From positions 1 to 64,000 of the forward strand of contig CAKULD010000002.1 of assembly GCA_934667065.1 (NCBI GenBank): a stretch of 64,000 nucleotides of DNA. The letters run 5' to 3'. The stretch's first letter is position 1. Each line of letters starts with the position of its first letter. The notes beneath the pieces are model-generated. The model saw only the letters and a program-made list of their open reading frames with translations. It had not been told where the DNA came from and did not search any database. Positions 34,573-43,892 of this stretch are shown here, one piece after another. This DNA comes from an uncultured Collinsella sp. (lineage in GTDB: Bacteria; Actinomycetota; Coriobacteriia; Coriobacteriales; Coriobacteriaceae). The translations under genes were made by a program, and so were the position numbers.

Positions 34573-36099
34573 ATGGAATCGACTGATGTACTGGTAATTG
34601 GATCTGGCATTGCGGGGCTCTGTGCCGCCATAGAGGCGGCACGCGCGGGGGCAACCGTTACCGTGGCGAGCGCCGGCAAGACCATGAGCGGATCGAGCTT
34701 CTTCCCGGGCACCTGGGGCCTCGGCCTTATCGGACCCGTCAATGCGAAAGACGAGCAGGACCTCATCGACACCATCCAGACTGTCGGTGGCGGCGTCGCT
34801 GACCCCGAGCTCGTCCAGACCTTTGTCCACGGCATTCCTCAGGCGATCCAGTGGCTCGAGGAAGACCTGGGTGTTGAGCTCCAGCGTCCGCAAAGCGCCG
34901 AGAGCGCCCAGCAAAAGCAGTTTATCCCCTGCTTTGACCACAAGACGCGCATGTGGCGCGGTCTCACCCGCAAGCCCCTCGAGGACGCCCTGACGGCGCA
35001 AATTGAGAATCTTGTCATTCGTCTGTTCCCCCGCCACGAACTCATCGACCTTCTTGAGGACACGACCGGAAAGATCGCCGGCGCCGTCCTCTTCGACCGC
35101 ACGAACGAGCGCCTTGTTTCCATCGCCGCCAAGGCGACCATCATCGCCGCCGGCGGCACGGGAGGCCTGTTCGAGCGCAGCCTGACCTCGGCCGACGTGC
35201 TCAGCTCCTCGCAGGCCGTCGCACAGGCCCACGGCGCATCCCTTACTAATATAGAGTTCATGCAAATGATGCCCGGCTTCATAGAGCCCAAGCGCAACCT
35301 TGTCTTTAACGAGAAGACCTGGCGCTACGTCAAGCTCGATCAGCCGGTCGATATCGCCGAAGATAAACTTGACGATTTGCTCGAGCAGCGCTCCGGATAT
35401 GGCCCCTTCACTTCACGCTTGGCCTCTCGCACTATCGACCTCGCCATCGACCAAGCGGGCGCCGAGGGCCTAGCGCTGCATTACGACTTCCCCCGCGAGG
35501 ATGTTCCCGAGTTTGTGCAGACCTTTGCCGCCTGGCTGCAAGACGAGCACGGCATCGCCCCGACCGACGAGATGCGTGTTGCCATGTACGCCCATGCCGC
35601 TAATGGCGGTATCAAGATCGATAAGACAGCGTACACGGGCGTTGAGGGCCTCTACGCTTGCGGCGAGGCGACAGGCGGCATGCACGGCGCCGACCGCATT
35701 GGCGGCCTGTCAAGCGCCAACGGCGTCGTATTCGGACGGATTGCCGGCGCATCGGCGGCGCAGGCGGCGCAGGATGCCCCTGAGACGCCCTTGAAGACGG
35801 GTATCGCCCTCCCCCAGCGCGGCCTCGCCAAGGTAGATGCAGAGCGCCTGACACACAGCCTCAAACGCACGATGAGTACCTACTGCATGATCAACCGCAC
35901 CGAGAAGGGCCTTTCCGCGGCGTTACAAGAGCTAGAGAGCCTGAGTGCCGAAACAACGTCTTTGAGCCTGCATAACGCTCAAGACAGCGAAATCGCAGCC
36001 CTCGCCCGCCTACAATCGCAGCTGCTGCTGGCAACAGAGATGGTCAAAGCCATGCGCAAGCGAACCGAAAGCCTCGGATCGCACTATCGAGCCGACTAA
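34573..36099 (+). CDS. FAD-binding oxidoreductase (fumarate reductase / L-aspartate oxidase superfamily)
   Basis: ATG 34573 (GAAAGGA upstream), 508 aa. N-terminal dinucleotide fold VLVIGSGIAGLCAAIEAARA, then SGSSFFPGTWG, a central ATIIAAGGTGGLFE, and a C-terminal GLYACGEATGGMHGADRIGG, the FAD-contacting end typical of flavoprotein subunits. It resembles NadB-like enzymes, but NadA and NadC are not adjacent, so the substrate remains open (fumarate, aspartate or another). No secretion signal or flavinylation motif is seen. Single gene, followed by a hairpin at about 36143-36173. Confidence 0.75.
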   Translation: MESTDVLVIGSGIAGLCAAIEAARAGATVTVASAGKTMSGSSFFPGTWGLGLIGPVNAKDEQDLIDTIQTVGGGVADPELVQTFVHGIPQAIQWLEEDLGVELQRPQSAESAQQKQFIPCFDHKTRMWRGLTRKPLEDALTAQIENLVIRLFPRHELIDLLEDTTGKIAGAVLFDRTNERLVSIAAKATIIAAGGTGGLFERSLTSADVLSSSQAVAQAHGASLTNIEFMQMMPGFIEPKRNLVFNEKTWRYVKLDQPVDIAEDKLDDLLEQRSGYGPFTSRLASRTIDLAIDQAGAEGLALHYDFPREDVPEFVQTFAAWLQDEHGIAPTDEMRVAMYAHAANGGIKIDKTAYTGVEGLYACGEATGGMHGADRIGGLSSANGVVFGRIAGASAAQAAQDAPETPLKTGIALPQRGLAKVDAERLTHSLKRTMSTYCMINRTEKGLSAALQELESLSAETTSLSLHNAQDSEIAALARLQSQLLLATEMVKAMRKRTESLGSHYRAD

Positions 36100-36142
36100 G
36101 CTGGCACCTATCTAGAACAGAACACAACTTCTCGATATTTAT

Positions 36143-36178
36143 TGAGCCTCGCAACAAACGTACGGGGCTCAATCTATT
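36143..36178 (+). terminator. terminator after the FAD oxidoreductase
   Basis: ATTGAGCC...GGGGCTCAAT forms a stem with an internal mismatch, followed by CTATTT. Confidence 0.5.
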
Positions 36179-36201
36179 TGCCACGAGAAATAGAAGCTTG
36201 G

Positions 36202-36334
36202 TGTGGACCGTCAGGGGGTCAGTCTGCTGCGCAGACGGCCGCTGCGGCGCTTCGCGCCTTGCGCGCTGCGCTGGTAAATGCTCGCGCATTTCCTCAGCTC
36301 CGCGCCCTTACGGGTTCGACCCATGAAATGGCAA
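36202..36334. repeat. tRNA-Lys-like 3' scrap followed by a chain of small hairpins
   Basis: GTGGACCGTCAGGGGGTC (36203-36220) nearly repeats the 3' end of the tRNA-Lys genes that follow. Then come GTCTGC-TGC-GCAGAC (36222-36236), GGCGC-TTC-GCGCC (36246-36258) and AAATGC-TCGC-GCATTT (36276-36291). Non-coding. Confidence 0.5.
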
Positions 36335-36367
36335 CAAAAAAGGTGACCAACCGAAGTTGATCACCTT
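36335..36367 (-). terminator. terminator of the tRNA operon
   Basis: On the minus strand AGGTGATCAAC-TTCG-GTTGGTCACCT forms a stem (one G-U) followed by TTTTTG. Confidence 0.75.
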
Positions 36368-36376
36368 AACAATCTT

Positions 36377-36452
36377 TGGTGGGCCGTCAGGGGGTCGAAC
36401 CCTGGACCTTGGGATTAAGAGTCCCCTGCTCTACCAACTGAGCTAACGACCC
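36377..36452 (-). tRNA. tRNA-Lys (CTT), copy 2
   Basis: A 76-nt cloverleaf with anticodon CTT in GACTCTTAATC. The T arm reads GGGTTCGACCC and the CCA end is encoded. Same sequence as the copy at 36496-36571. Confidence 0.95.
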
Positions 36453-36456
36453 AAAG

Positions 36457-36482
36457 CTAAAGTCCGTTGTGACGGACTTTAG
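36457..36482. other. perfect 11-bp hairpin between the tRNA-Lys genes
   Basis: CTAAAGTCCGT and ACGGACTTTAG (36457-36467, 36472-36482) with a TGTG loop and no T-tract. It could be a processing signal in a polycistronic tRNA transcript. Confidence 0.55.
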
Positions 36483-36495
36483 AAGAGATATCGTG

Positions 36496-36571
36496 TGGTG
36501 GGCCGTCAGGGGGTCGAACCCTGGACCTTGGGATTAAGAGTCCCCTGCTCTACCAACTGAGCTAACGACCC
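36496..36571 (-). tRNA. tRNA-Lys (CTT), copy 1
   Basis: A 76-nt cloverleaf identical to 36377-36452, with anticodon CTT and an encoded CCA. Confidence 0.95.
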
Positions 36572-36593
36572 GATATCAACACGAAGCAAGAAC

Positions 36594-36671
36594 TGGGGTG
36601 GGTAAAGGGACTCGAACCCTCGACCTACGGGACCACAACCCGTCGCTCTAGCCAACTGAGCTACACCCACC
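36594..36671 (-). tRNA. tRNA-His (GTG)
   Basis: The anticodon loop TTGTGGT gives GTG. The extra 5' G opposite the discriminator C typical of tRNA-His is present, and CCA is encoded. First gene of the His-Lys-Lys cluster on the minus strand. Confidence 0.95.
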
Positions 36672-36836
36672 GTGTCCTGTGCGCTTCGCGCTCGACTATT
36701 ATTGCAAGGAACGCCACGCGATGCAAGCCCCAATTTTCAAGAATTTTGAAAAGAGTTTTTCGAGCCCATTTCGAGCAAATCCCACCGGTTTCATAGGAGT
36801 AAACTTGCCCCACTGCAAATGCTCGAAAGGACAGGC

Positions 36837-38018
36837 ATGAAAAAACTCTCCAACCGCACGGCGACATTCACCGATTCGGTCATCCGCCGCATGACGCGCA
36901 TCTCCAATAAGTACGGCGCCGTCAACCTCTCGCAGGGCTTCCCCGATTTCGATCCCCCGGCGCAGCTGCTCGAGAGCCTCAGCACCATTGCCACCGACCC
37001 CAAGCCGCTCTATCACCAGTACTCCATCACCTGGGGCTCCCAGGCCATGCGCGAGGCGCTCGCAGCCAAGCAGGAGCACTTTATGGGCATGTCGATCAAC
37101 CCTAACGAGAACATCGTAGTCACCTGCGGCTCCACCGAGGCCATGATGGCCGCCATGATGACGGTCACGAACCCCGGCGACAAGGTCGTCATCTTCTCGC
37201 CGTTCTACGAGAACTACGGCGCCGACACGATCCTCTCGGGCGCTGAGCCCATCTACGTGCCGCTGAACCCGCCCACCTTCGACTTCGATCGCGAGGTCCT
37301 CGAGGCGGCCTTCCGCGACAACGACCCCAAGGCCATTGTCCTGTGCAACCCGTCCAACCCCTGCGGCAAGGTCTTTACGCGCGAGGAGCTCACCTTTATC
37401 GCCGACCTGTGCAAAAAGTACGACGTCTACTGCATCACCGACGAAGTCTATGAGCACATCGTCTATACGCCCCACGAGCACGTCTATATGGCCACGCTGC
37501 CCGGCATGTTCGAGCGCACCATCAGCTGTAGCTCGCTGTCCAAGACCTATTCCATCACTGGCTGGCGCCTGGGCTACACCATCGCCCCGGCCGAGATCAC
37601 CGAGCGCATCAAGAAGGTCCACGACTTCCTCACCGTGGGCGCCGCCGCTCCCCTGCAGGAGGCTGTCGTCACCGCCCTCAACTTCGACGACAGCTATTAC
37701 CAGGAGGTCCTCGACCTCTACACCGCCAAGCGCGACCTGTTCTGCCAGGGTCTCGACAGCATCGGGCTCACGCACAACGTGCCGCAGGGCGCTTACTACG
37801 TGATGATGGACATCTCGGAGTTTGGCTATGACAGCGACCTCGACTTCTGCGAGGATCTCGCCTCCAAGGTGGGCGTGGGCGCCGTTCCAGGTTCGAGCTT
37901 CTTCCGCGAGCCCGTCAATCACCTGATCCGCTTCCACTTTGCCAAGCGCGACGAAACGCTCAACGCCGCGCTGGAGAACCTCAAGTCCCTGCGTGATAAA
38001 ATCAAACCGCGCGGGTAA
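36837..38018 (+). CDS. class I/II PLP aminotransferase, 393 aa
   Basis: ATG 36837 (MKKLSNRTATFTDSVIRRMT) with GAAAGG 8 nt upstream. Fold-type I features: VNLSQGFPDFDPP, CGSTEAMMA, LCNPSNPCGKVF, and the PLP lysine in SSLSKTYSITGWRLGY. It is close to the aspartate/aromatic or glutamine-transaminase (KAT/MetC-like) branch; the precise amino acid cannot be read from sequence alone. Single gene with its own terminator (38049-38085). Confidence 0.85.
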   Translation: MKKLSNRTATFTDSVIRRMTRISNKYGAVNLSQGFPDFDPPAQLLESLSTIATDPKPLYHQYSITWGSQAMREALAAKQEHFMGMSINPNENIVVTCGSTEAMMAAMMTVTNPGDKVVIFSPFYENYGADTILSGAEPIYVPLNPPTFDFDREVLEAAFRDNDPKAIVLCNPSNPCGKVFTREELTFIADLCKKYDVYCITDEVYEHIVYTPHEHVYMATLPGMFERTISCSSLSKTYSITGWRLGYTIAPAEITERIKKVHDFLTVGAAAPLQEAVVTALNFDDSYYQEVLDLYTAKRDLFCQGLDSIGLTHNVPQGAYYVMMDISEFGYDSDLDFCEDLASKVGVGAVPGSSFFREPVNHLIRFHFAKRDETLNAALENLKSLRDKIKPRG

Positions 38019-38048
38019 GGACGGCCCGGCAACCAAAGGCACCAGAGA

Positions 38049-38085
38049 AACCTCGCGAACCCGTTGGGCTGCGAGGTTCCTTTTT
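38049..38085 (+). terminator. terminator after the aminotransferase gene
   Basis: AACCTCGC (38049-38056) and GCGAGGTT (38071-38078) form an 8-bp stem followed by CCTTTTT. Confidence 0.8.
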
Positions 38086-38158
38086 ATAGCGACCTCATTT
38101 ATATTTTAGAGCGCTATACTTTAGAGGTGGAGCAACTCGTCCCAGAGAGAGGAACACT

Positions 38159-39049
38159 ATGGCAGAGCAGCAGCTTATCGGAGCGCTCGAGGCCGGCGGC
38201 ACCAAGATGGTCTGCGCCACGGGCTATGCGGACGGTACGGTCCTGGAGCGCGAGCAGATTGCGACCACGACCCCGCAGGAGACCGTAGAGGCCGTCAACG
38301 CATGGTTTGCAGACAAAGGCATCGCCGCCCTGGGCATCGGTGCCTTTGGCCCTACCGCGGTTAACCCCGCCTCGCCCCAGTACGGCAAAATCCTGGAGAC
38401 GCCCAAGACCGCATGGCGCTACTTTGACCTGCTGGGCACCATCAAAAACGAGCTCAACATCCCCTGCAGCTACGATACCGACGTCAACGTCGCCTGCCTG
38501 GGCGAGGTCACCTTTGGTTGCGCTAAGAGTCTCACCGATGTGGTCTACCTGACAATCGGTACCGGCGTGGGCGCCGGCGTGCTCTCGGGCGGTCAGCTCG
38601 TCCACGGCATGATGCATCCCGAGGCCGGCCACATCCTGGTCACGCGCGACCCGCGCGACACCATCGGCGAGCACAGCGGCTGCCCCTTCCACGACAACTG
38701 CCTGGAGGGCCTCATCGCCGGCCCTGGCGTCAAAAAGCGCTGGGACGGTAAGTCCGCCGGCGAGATGACCGATGACCCGGAGGCAATGGACCTGCTCGCC
38801 GGCTATCTGGCACAGGCGCTCATGACCTACATCCTGTGCTATGCCCCGCAGAAGATCATTATCGGCGGCGGCGTTGCCGACCACACCCCCATCGTGCCGC
38901 TCGCCCGCAAGAAATGCGCCGAGATGCTCAACGGCTACATCGTCACGCCCGAGATGGCCGACATCGATAACTACATCGTCAACAACAGCCTCGAGGGCAA
39001 GCAGGGCATCATGGGCTGCCTGGCCCTGGGTGCGAAGGCGCTCCAGTAG
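38159..39049 (+). CDS. ROK family sugar kinase (fructokinase-like)
   Basis: A 296-aa protein. It starts with the phosphate-binding ALEAGGTKMVCA, has IGAFGPTAVNP and the catalytic Asp region CSYDTDVNVACLGE, then TIGTGVGAG. The zinc site of ROK kinases is present (GH in PEAGHILV, then CPFHDNCLEGL). AGPGVKKRW and length fit ScrK/YdhR-type fructokinases. It should phosphorylate fructose or a related hexose in the cytoplasm; the substrate is inferred. SD GAGAGGAAC; terminator downstream at 39131-39173. Confidence 0.88.
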   Translation: MAEQQLIGALEAGGTKMVCATGYADGTVLEREQIATTTPQETVEAVNAWFADKGIAALGIGAFGPTAVNPASPQYGKILETPKTAWRYFDLLGTIKNELNIPCSYDTDVNVACLGEVTFGCAKSLTDVVYLTIGTGVGAGVLSGGQLVHGMMHPEAGHILVTRDPRDTIGEHSGCPFHDNCLEGLIAGPGVKKRWDGKSAGEMTDDPEAMDLLAGYLAQALMTYILCYAPQKIIIGGGVADHTPIVPLARKKCAEMLNGYIVTPEMADIDNYIVNNSLEGKQGIMGCLALGAKALQ

Positions 39050-39130
39050 GACCAAAAAAGACACGGCGACATGGCGCGATTCGGATCCCAAGATAGAGCT
39101 GCCACGCCCCGCAGAAGCCCCAAAACAAGC

Positions 39131-39173
39131 AAGGCCGCCTAGGACCAAGTAACATATCCTAGGCGGCCTTTTT
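39131..39173 (+). terminator. terminator of the ROK kinase gene, overlapping the vanZ-like 3' end
   Basis: AAGGCCGCCTAGGA and TCCTAGGCGGCCTT (39131-39144, 39157-39170) form a perfect 14-bp stem followed by T5. The right arm also encodes the last codons and stop of the convergent VanZ-like gene. Confidence 0.9.
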
Positions 39174-39608
39174 GGCGCATATCAGCGACCGTAACAGGTA
39201 TCGGAGCGCGACACCCGTCGCAGCCCCGCAGCAATCGATCATCACGTCGGCAATCATGCCGGCACGTCCCGGCACAAAGAGCTGGATCGTCTCGTCGATC
39301 GAGGGAATCAACAGTAGGAACACTGCCGTGGGAAGCAGCACGTCAAAGGTGCGCCGGCCCTCGAAGTCAAAGGCGTGCGTCGCCAAGATGCCGAGCACCA
39401 TATACTCGGTAAAATGGGCGCATTTGCGAACCACAAAGTTGGTCACCCACTCATACGGAAGTCCCACGCCGTGCAAAAATCCACGGACGGCCTCCATGAC
39501 CGTCAGGCTCAGCGATCCCGATCCTGAGCCGGGAACCAGCGAATTGCCCCAAATCAAGAGCGCCATCAGGCAGGTCGCGACCGCCCATTTTAGATTCAGC
39601 TTCACCAT
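39159..39608 (-). CDS. VanZ-like membrane protein, 149 aa
   Basis: Start ATG 39608 (MVKLNLKWAVATCLMALLIW), 7 nt after the stop of the upstream gene; the longer frame overlaps that gene. Four hydrophobic segments and the family motifs RKCAHFTEYMVLG and PSIDETIQLFVPGRAG are present. VanZ-like proteins are linked to teicoplanin/lipoglycopeptide tolerance, but most family members have unknown roles. Probably co-transcribed with the Ala-rich protein at 39616-41016. Confidence 0.85.
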   Translation of the reverse strand: MVKLNLKWAVATCLMALLIWGNSLVPGSGSGSLSLTVMEAVRGFLHGVGLPYEWVTNFVVRKCAHFTEYMVLGILATHAFDFEGRRTFDVLLPTAVFLLLIPSIDETIQLFVPGRAGMIADVMIDCCGAATGVALRYLLRSLICAKKAA

Positions 39609-39615
39609 GCGAAAG

Positions 39616-41016
39616 CTAAGCCTCGGCACGAAGCGGCGCAAAGCTGGCGGTGCCGCCCTCGATAACGCTCAGGTAGGCACGACCCGTACGCTTGGCAGTA
39701 GAGGACTGCAGGCGCTCGATCTCTTCCTCGAGGATCTGATTGACGCGCTCATGGCGACGGTTCTCCATAATGCCGGCGGCAATGGCCTCAGCACGTTCAA
39801 TGCTCTCGCGCGAGATACGGGCGGTATCCTCGGGAAACACGGCGCTGTGACGACCGACATAGGCGGGAGCAGCGGGCTGAGGGGCAGCGACGGGAGCGGG
39901 GGCCGCAACGGGGGCAGGCTCGTCGATCTCGTCCAAAATCGCGGTGGCAGCGGCCCACATGTCCTCGTGGCCCGAGTAATCAGCCATGGGAACATCAACC
40001 TCAAGCGAGGCGTCGGGAAGGTCACCGGTGTCGATGCGATCCTGGGCATCGATCGATGCGGTGATGGCAGCGGGCTCGTCAAGATCGTCGAGATCGACGC
40101 CCGCGGCATCGGAGATGATGGGCATGCTGGCAAGATTCGCGTTGTACGGCGCAGCCTCAGCCGCCTGCTGCTGGGCGGGAGCGCCCCACAGCGAGCTTTC
40201 GGCGGCGCGGCGAGCGGCAACAGCCTCCTCGTCGGCAGTCATGGTTTCGTCAACGTACGAAGTGCCGACAGAGGCGTTCGCATCCGCGGAGGTGGCGCTA
40301 TAGGCATTGCTGGCAGCCGCATTGGCAACGAGCGCCACGAAGGCAGCCGTGCTGCCCGCAGGGGCGGCCTGGGAGCCCGACACGGCGCGCGCGGCGGCAG
40401 CGATGTCATCGCGGTTGTAAGAGCCGGTCTGGCCACCGTTAGTGAGCTCATCGATTGCGACCTGATAGACGTCGCGCGAGCGCGCGGGATCGCAGCTGAC
40501 CGGAGAGTCGTCGTCGAGCATGCTATCGATCATGGACCAGGCCTCGGCCTCGTCCATGGCGTCTGCGGCGCGAGCGATGGTGGGAACGCCATCATCGGCA
40601 TGACGACGCTGGAAGGCACCGGTCAGGCCAGAAAGGAAAGCAGAGGAAGACTGCTCGGATTGGGCTTGGGCGGCAGGCGCCGCAGTATAAGACTCCGCAT
40701 CCTGCTGCTGCGCGGGAATCGAGGCCGTCTTGAACTCGCTGCGATACTGGTTGACGTTAGCGGCCCCGCCGATGGCATCGGGCTCGAACAGGCGCTCTTC
40801 GCGCTGGGCACGGTACTCGGAAATGCCCAGCGAGGCGGCGTAGATGCCCACACCCGCCACAGCGCCCACGGCAAAGGGAACGGCACCTGCAACCACCGTC
40901 TCGTTCACCGACGAAAACGGCAGCGTCGCGGCATACATCACCACGGGGGCGGCAAGGCCGATCCCGCAAGAAAGTCCGGCAAGGACTGCTCGTTGTGTTG
41001 CATCAGAAGAAGCCAT
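39616..41016 (-). CDS. Ala-rich hypothetical protein with N-terminal membrane segments, 466 aa
   Basis: Start ATG 41016 (MASSDATQRAVLAGLSCGIG) with GGGGAGA just upstream. Residues 10-60 contain two hydrophobic helices (VLAGLSCGIGLAAPVVMYAA; VVAGAVPFAVGAVAGVGIYA). The rest is acidic and A/S/P-rich with no motif, plus a PAPVAAPAPVAAP run near residue 365. The C-terminus is charged and helical (ERVNQILEEEIERLQSS). No family recognised; probably a membrane-anchored, largely disordered protein. It precedes the VanZ-like gene. Confidence 0.65.
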   Translation of the reverse strand: MASSDATQRAVLAGLSCGIGLAAPVVMYAATLPFSSVNETVVAGAVPFAVGAVAGVGIYAASLGISEYRAQREERLFEPDAIGGAANVNQYRSEFKTASIPAQQQDAESYTAAPAAQAQSEQSSSAFLSGLTGAFQRRHADDGVPTIARAADAMDEAEAWSMIDSMLDDDSPVSCDPARSRDVYQVAIDELTNGGQTGSYNRDDIAAAARAVSGSQAAPAGSTAAFVALVANAAASNAYSATSADANASVGTSYVDETMTADEEAVAARRAAESSLWGAPAQQQAAEAAPYNANLASMPIISDAAGVDLDDLDEPAAITASIDAQDRIDTGDLPDASLEVDVPMADYSGHEDMWAAATAILDEIDEPAPVAAPAPVAAPQPAAPAYVGRHSAVFPEDTARISRESIERAEAIAAGIMENRRHERVNQILEEEIERLQSSTAKRTGRAYLSVIEGGTASFAPLRAEA

Positions 41017-41327
41017 GAGCTCTCCCCATCTTCCAGCACCCAAATCGCATCATTCAGTTGGCTGCGCGAGAGAAGATGAAGCGGGGCCTGGGCCCCAAAG
41101 CAACGGTATATGGTTCGTTTCATCTGCGTTTTCCGTCGCGAAGCTTAAAAGCTATTATGCGAAACCGCTCCTTCGATTGCAAGCGACGTTGTCGGATTGA
41201 AACGGGAAACCCGCTGCTCGCCGGTCTTATGGTCGATAATTGGCGCCGAGTGGCGATATAAAAAGGGCCGAAGCGCAAGCCCCGACCCTTCATCGCGTTG
41301 GCGATAACGCCGCGTGCGGCTGGCGAC
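41017..41327. other. gap containing the rho terminator
   Basis: No gene apart from the terminator at 41261-41290. The rest has no recognisable feature. Confidence 0.4.
41261..41290 (-). terminator. terminator after rho
   Basis: On the minus strand AAGGGTCG and CGGCCCTT pair (one G-U) around a 12-nt loop and are followed by TTTATA. Confidence 0.65.
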
Positions 41328-43892
41328 TTAGAACGTCTGCTCGTAGTCGCTGTGCTTTTTGGCCGAACGCACCAGGAACTCCTGGTTGGTGTTGGTGCCC
41401 TTAAGGCCCTTGATAAACGATGCGGCCGCGCGCTCGGTATTGTTCATGCCGGCGAGGATGCGGCGCAGGCCAAAGACAAACGGGCGCATCTGCTCGTCGA
41501 CCAGCAGGTCCTCGTTGCGCGTACCCGAGGCGACGGGGTCGATAGCCGGGAAGATGCGACGGTCGGCCAGGTCGCGGTCGAGCTTGAGCTCCATGTTGCC
41601 GGTGCCCTTGAACTCCTCAAAGATGACCTCGTCCATCTTGGAACCGGTGTCGATGAGCGCGGAGGCCAAGATGGTGAGCGAGCCGCCATTCTCGATATTG
41701 CGGGCTGCGCCCAGGAAGCGCTTGGGCGGATACAGGGCCGCCGAATCGACGCCGCCCGAGAGGATTCGGCCCGAGGCGGGTGCTGCCAGGTTGTAGGCGC
41801 GGGCAAGGCGCGTGATGGAGTCGAGCACTACCACGACGTCGCCGCCAAGCTCCACGATGCGCTTGGCGCGCTCGATGACGAGCTCGGCCACACGGGTGTG
41901 GTTATCGGCAGGCATATCGAAGGTGGAGGCCACGACCTCGCCCTTAATGGAGCGCTGCATGTCGGTGACCTCTTCGGGGCGCTCGTCGACGAGCAGGCAG
42001 ATGAGGTGCACCTCGGGATTATTGATCGAGATGGACTGGCAGATCTTCTTGAGGATCGTGGTCTTGCCGGCCTTGGGCGGCGACACGATCAGACCGCGCT
42101 GGCCCTTGCCGATCGGCGACACGATGTCGATGGCGCGACCGGTGATGGAGTCCTTGCCGTGCTCCATGCGCAGTGGCTCGTTGGGATAGACCGGCGTGAG
42201 GTCGCCGAACTTGGGGCGATTGCGAGACTGCTCGGGATCCAGGCCGTTGACGGTCGTGATCTTAGCGAGGCCGGCGCGCTTGTCGCTGCCGCGCGAGGGA
42301 CGAAGCGAGCCCTCGATGACGTCGCCCGTGCGCAGGCGCGCCGAGCGAATGAGGTAAGCAGGAACGAAGGCGTCGTCGTTGGACTTCATGTAGCCGTGAG
42401 CATGGATGATGCCGGTGCTGTCCGGACGAATCTGCAGGATGCCCTTGATATCGCGGAAGCCTTCGGCCTTCGCGGCGGTAGTGTAGATTTCCTCGACGAG
42501 CTCGGCCTTCTTCTTGCCGGTCGTCTCGATCTCGAACTCCTTGGCCTTCTCGCGAAGCTCGGCGACCTTCATGGCCGCGAGTTCCTCGCGCGAAAGCGTG
42601 GGCTCGGTGGGGGCGGCGTTGCGCTCCTTGTTGCGCTGCTTGCGATCGCGCTGACGATTGCGACGGTCGTTGTTGCGCTCATCTTTGCGCTCGTTGCGGT
42701 CATTGCGCTCGTCGTTGCGCTTGTGCTGACGACGGTTGGGACGAGAGCTCTCTTCGGCCTCGACGGGGGCGGCGCCATCGGTTGCGGAGGCGTCGGCGTT
42801 AGCCGCAGCATCATCGCTGGCCTCGGCATTGGAATCGCCCTGCGGCTCGGCCTCGGCCTGCTGCTCGGCAGCCCTGGCCCTAGCGGACTTCTTGCGACCG
42901 CGCTTGGGCTTCTCGGACGCGGGCTGTTCGACGTCCTGAGACTCGGGGGCATCAGTCGATGCATCGGCAGTCGTCTCGCCAGAATCTTCGGACGCACCCT
43001 TCTTGGCGGCCTTAGATTTAGTCGAGCGCTTTGCCGCGGTGCGGCGGCTACGACCGGGGCGGACGTCTGCCGCCTCGCCCTCGGTGACTACGACATCCTC
43101 GGCGGACGATGCGTCCTGAGCCGGGGCGTCGGCAAGCACGGACTCGGCTGTCGCCGCGGCTACTTGAGCTGCTGCCGCAGCTGCAGCAGCAGCCTTCTCG
43201 GCCTCCACGAACGCCTTAGGCTTGCGACCGCGGCGATGCGGACGCAGGGCGGGATCGACGACGGGCACCTCGCTTACCTCAGCGAACGGCGCTCCCTCCC
43301 CTTCTGCAGGACGAGCCGAAGCCTCAATGGCCTCGGGGGTAGCTTGCTCAACAGTCTGCTGGGTCTTGGCGGCCGCACGACGGCGCGTACGCGAAGCCGG
43401 CTTCTCGGTCGGCTGGTCAGCGGCGGGAGCCTCGGTGACAGCAGGCGCTTCGGACGCGGACGCGGTCGCGAGTTCGGTCAGAGCCGCAGCCTCGCGCTCG
43501 GCGGCGCGACGACGAGCGCGTACCACCTGAGCCTCGCTGATCTGCGCCAGTGCACGTGCCTGCGCGACCTCATCGGAAATCGGCGTCGAGGAGTCGACCG
43601 CGTCGGCGCGTTTGGTGCGCGTGGTGCGACGCTTGGGCTTGGCAGCCTCGTCGCCGCTCGCCGCCGGCTTAGCTACGCGGCGCGTGCGCTTGGGCTTTGC
43701 GGGCGCAGCCTCCTCGCCTGTTGCAGGCTCAGCCTTCTCAGCCGCAACAGGCACGGCTGCCGGAGCGGGCTTGGGCGCCTCGGGGGCCGAAGCCCGCTCC
43801 GGCACGGGCGTCGCGACCTGGTCCGACGCAACCGGTGCAGCGGGAGCGGCCTGCGTCGTCGTTATTTCATTTTCTTGCTGTTGATCAGACAC
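41328..43892 (-). CDS. rho: transcription termination factor Rho with long N-terminal extension
   Basis: An 854-aa protein starting at GTG 43892, about twice the length of E. coli Rho. Residues 1-420 are low-complexity, A/P/E-rich, then R/N/D-rich (DERNDRNERKDERNNDRRNR), as in actinobacterial Rho. Then come the Rho_N domain (MKVAELREKAKEFEIETTGK), an RNA-binding cold-shock-like fold (DSTGIIHAHGYMKSNDDAF), Walker A SPPKAGKTTILK, Walker B VVVLDSITRLARAYN and the R/Q-loop region (GGVDSAALYPPKRFLGAARN). An RNA-dependent hexameric helicase. Confidence 0.96.
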   Translation of the reverse strand: MSDQQQENEITTTQAAPAAPVASDQVATPVPERASAPEAPKPAPAAVPVAAEKAEPATGEEAAPAKPKRTRRVAKPAASGDEAAKPKRRTTRTKRADAVDSSTPISDEVAQARALAQISEAQVVRARRRAAEREAAALTELATASASEAPAVTEAPAADQPTEKPASRTRRRAAAKTQQTVEQATPEAIEASARPAEGEGAPFAEVSEVPVVDPALRPHRRGRKPKAFVEAEKAAAAAAAAAQVAAATAESVLADAPAQDASSAEDVVVTEGEAADVRPGRSRRTAAKRSTKSKAAKKGASEDSGETTADASTDAPESQDVEQPASEKPKRGRKKSARARAAEQQAEAEPQGDSNAEASDDAAANADASATDGAAPVEAEESSRPNRRQHKRNDERNDRNERKDERNNDRRNRQRDRKQRNKERNAAPTEPTLSREELAAMKVAELREKAKEFEIETTGKKKAELVEEIYTTAAKAEGFRDIKGILQIRPDSTGIIHAHGYMKSNDDAFVPAYLIRSARLRTGDVIEGSLRPSRGSDKRAGLAKITTVNGLDPEQSRNRPKFGDLTPVYPNEPLRMEHGKDSITGRAIDIVSPIGKGQRGLIVSPPKAGKTTILKKICQSISINNPEVHLICLLVDERPEEVTDMQRSIKGEVVASTFDMPADNHTRVAELVIERAKRIVELGGDVVVVLDSITRLARAYNLAAPASGRILSGGVDSAALYPPKRFLGAARNIENGGSLTILASALIDTGSKMDEVIFEEFKGTGNMELKLDRDLADRRIFPAIDPVASGTRNEDLLVDEQMRPFVFGLRRILAGMNNTERAAASFIKGLKGTNTNQEFLVRSAKKHSDYEQTF

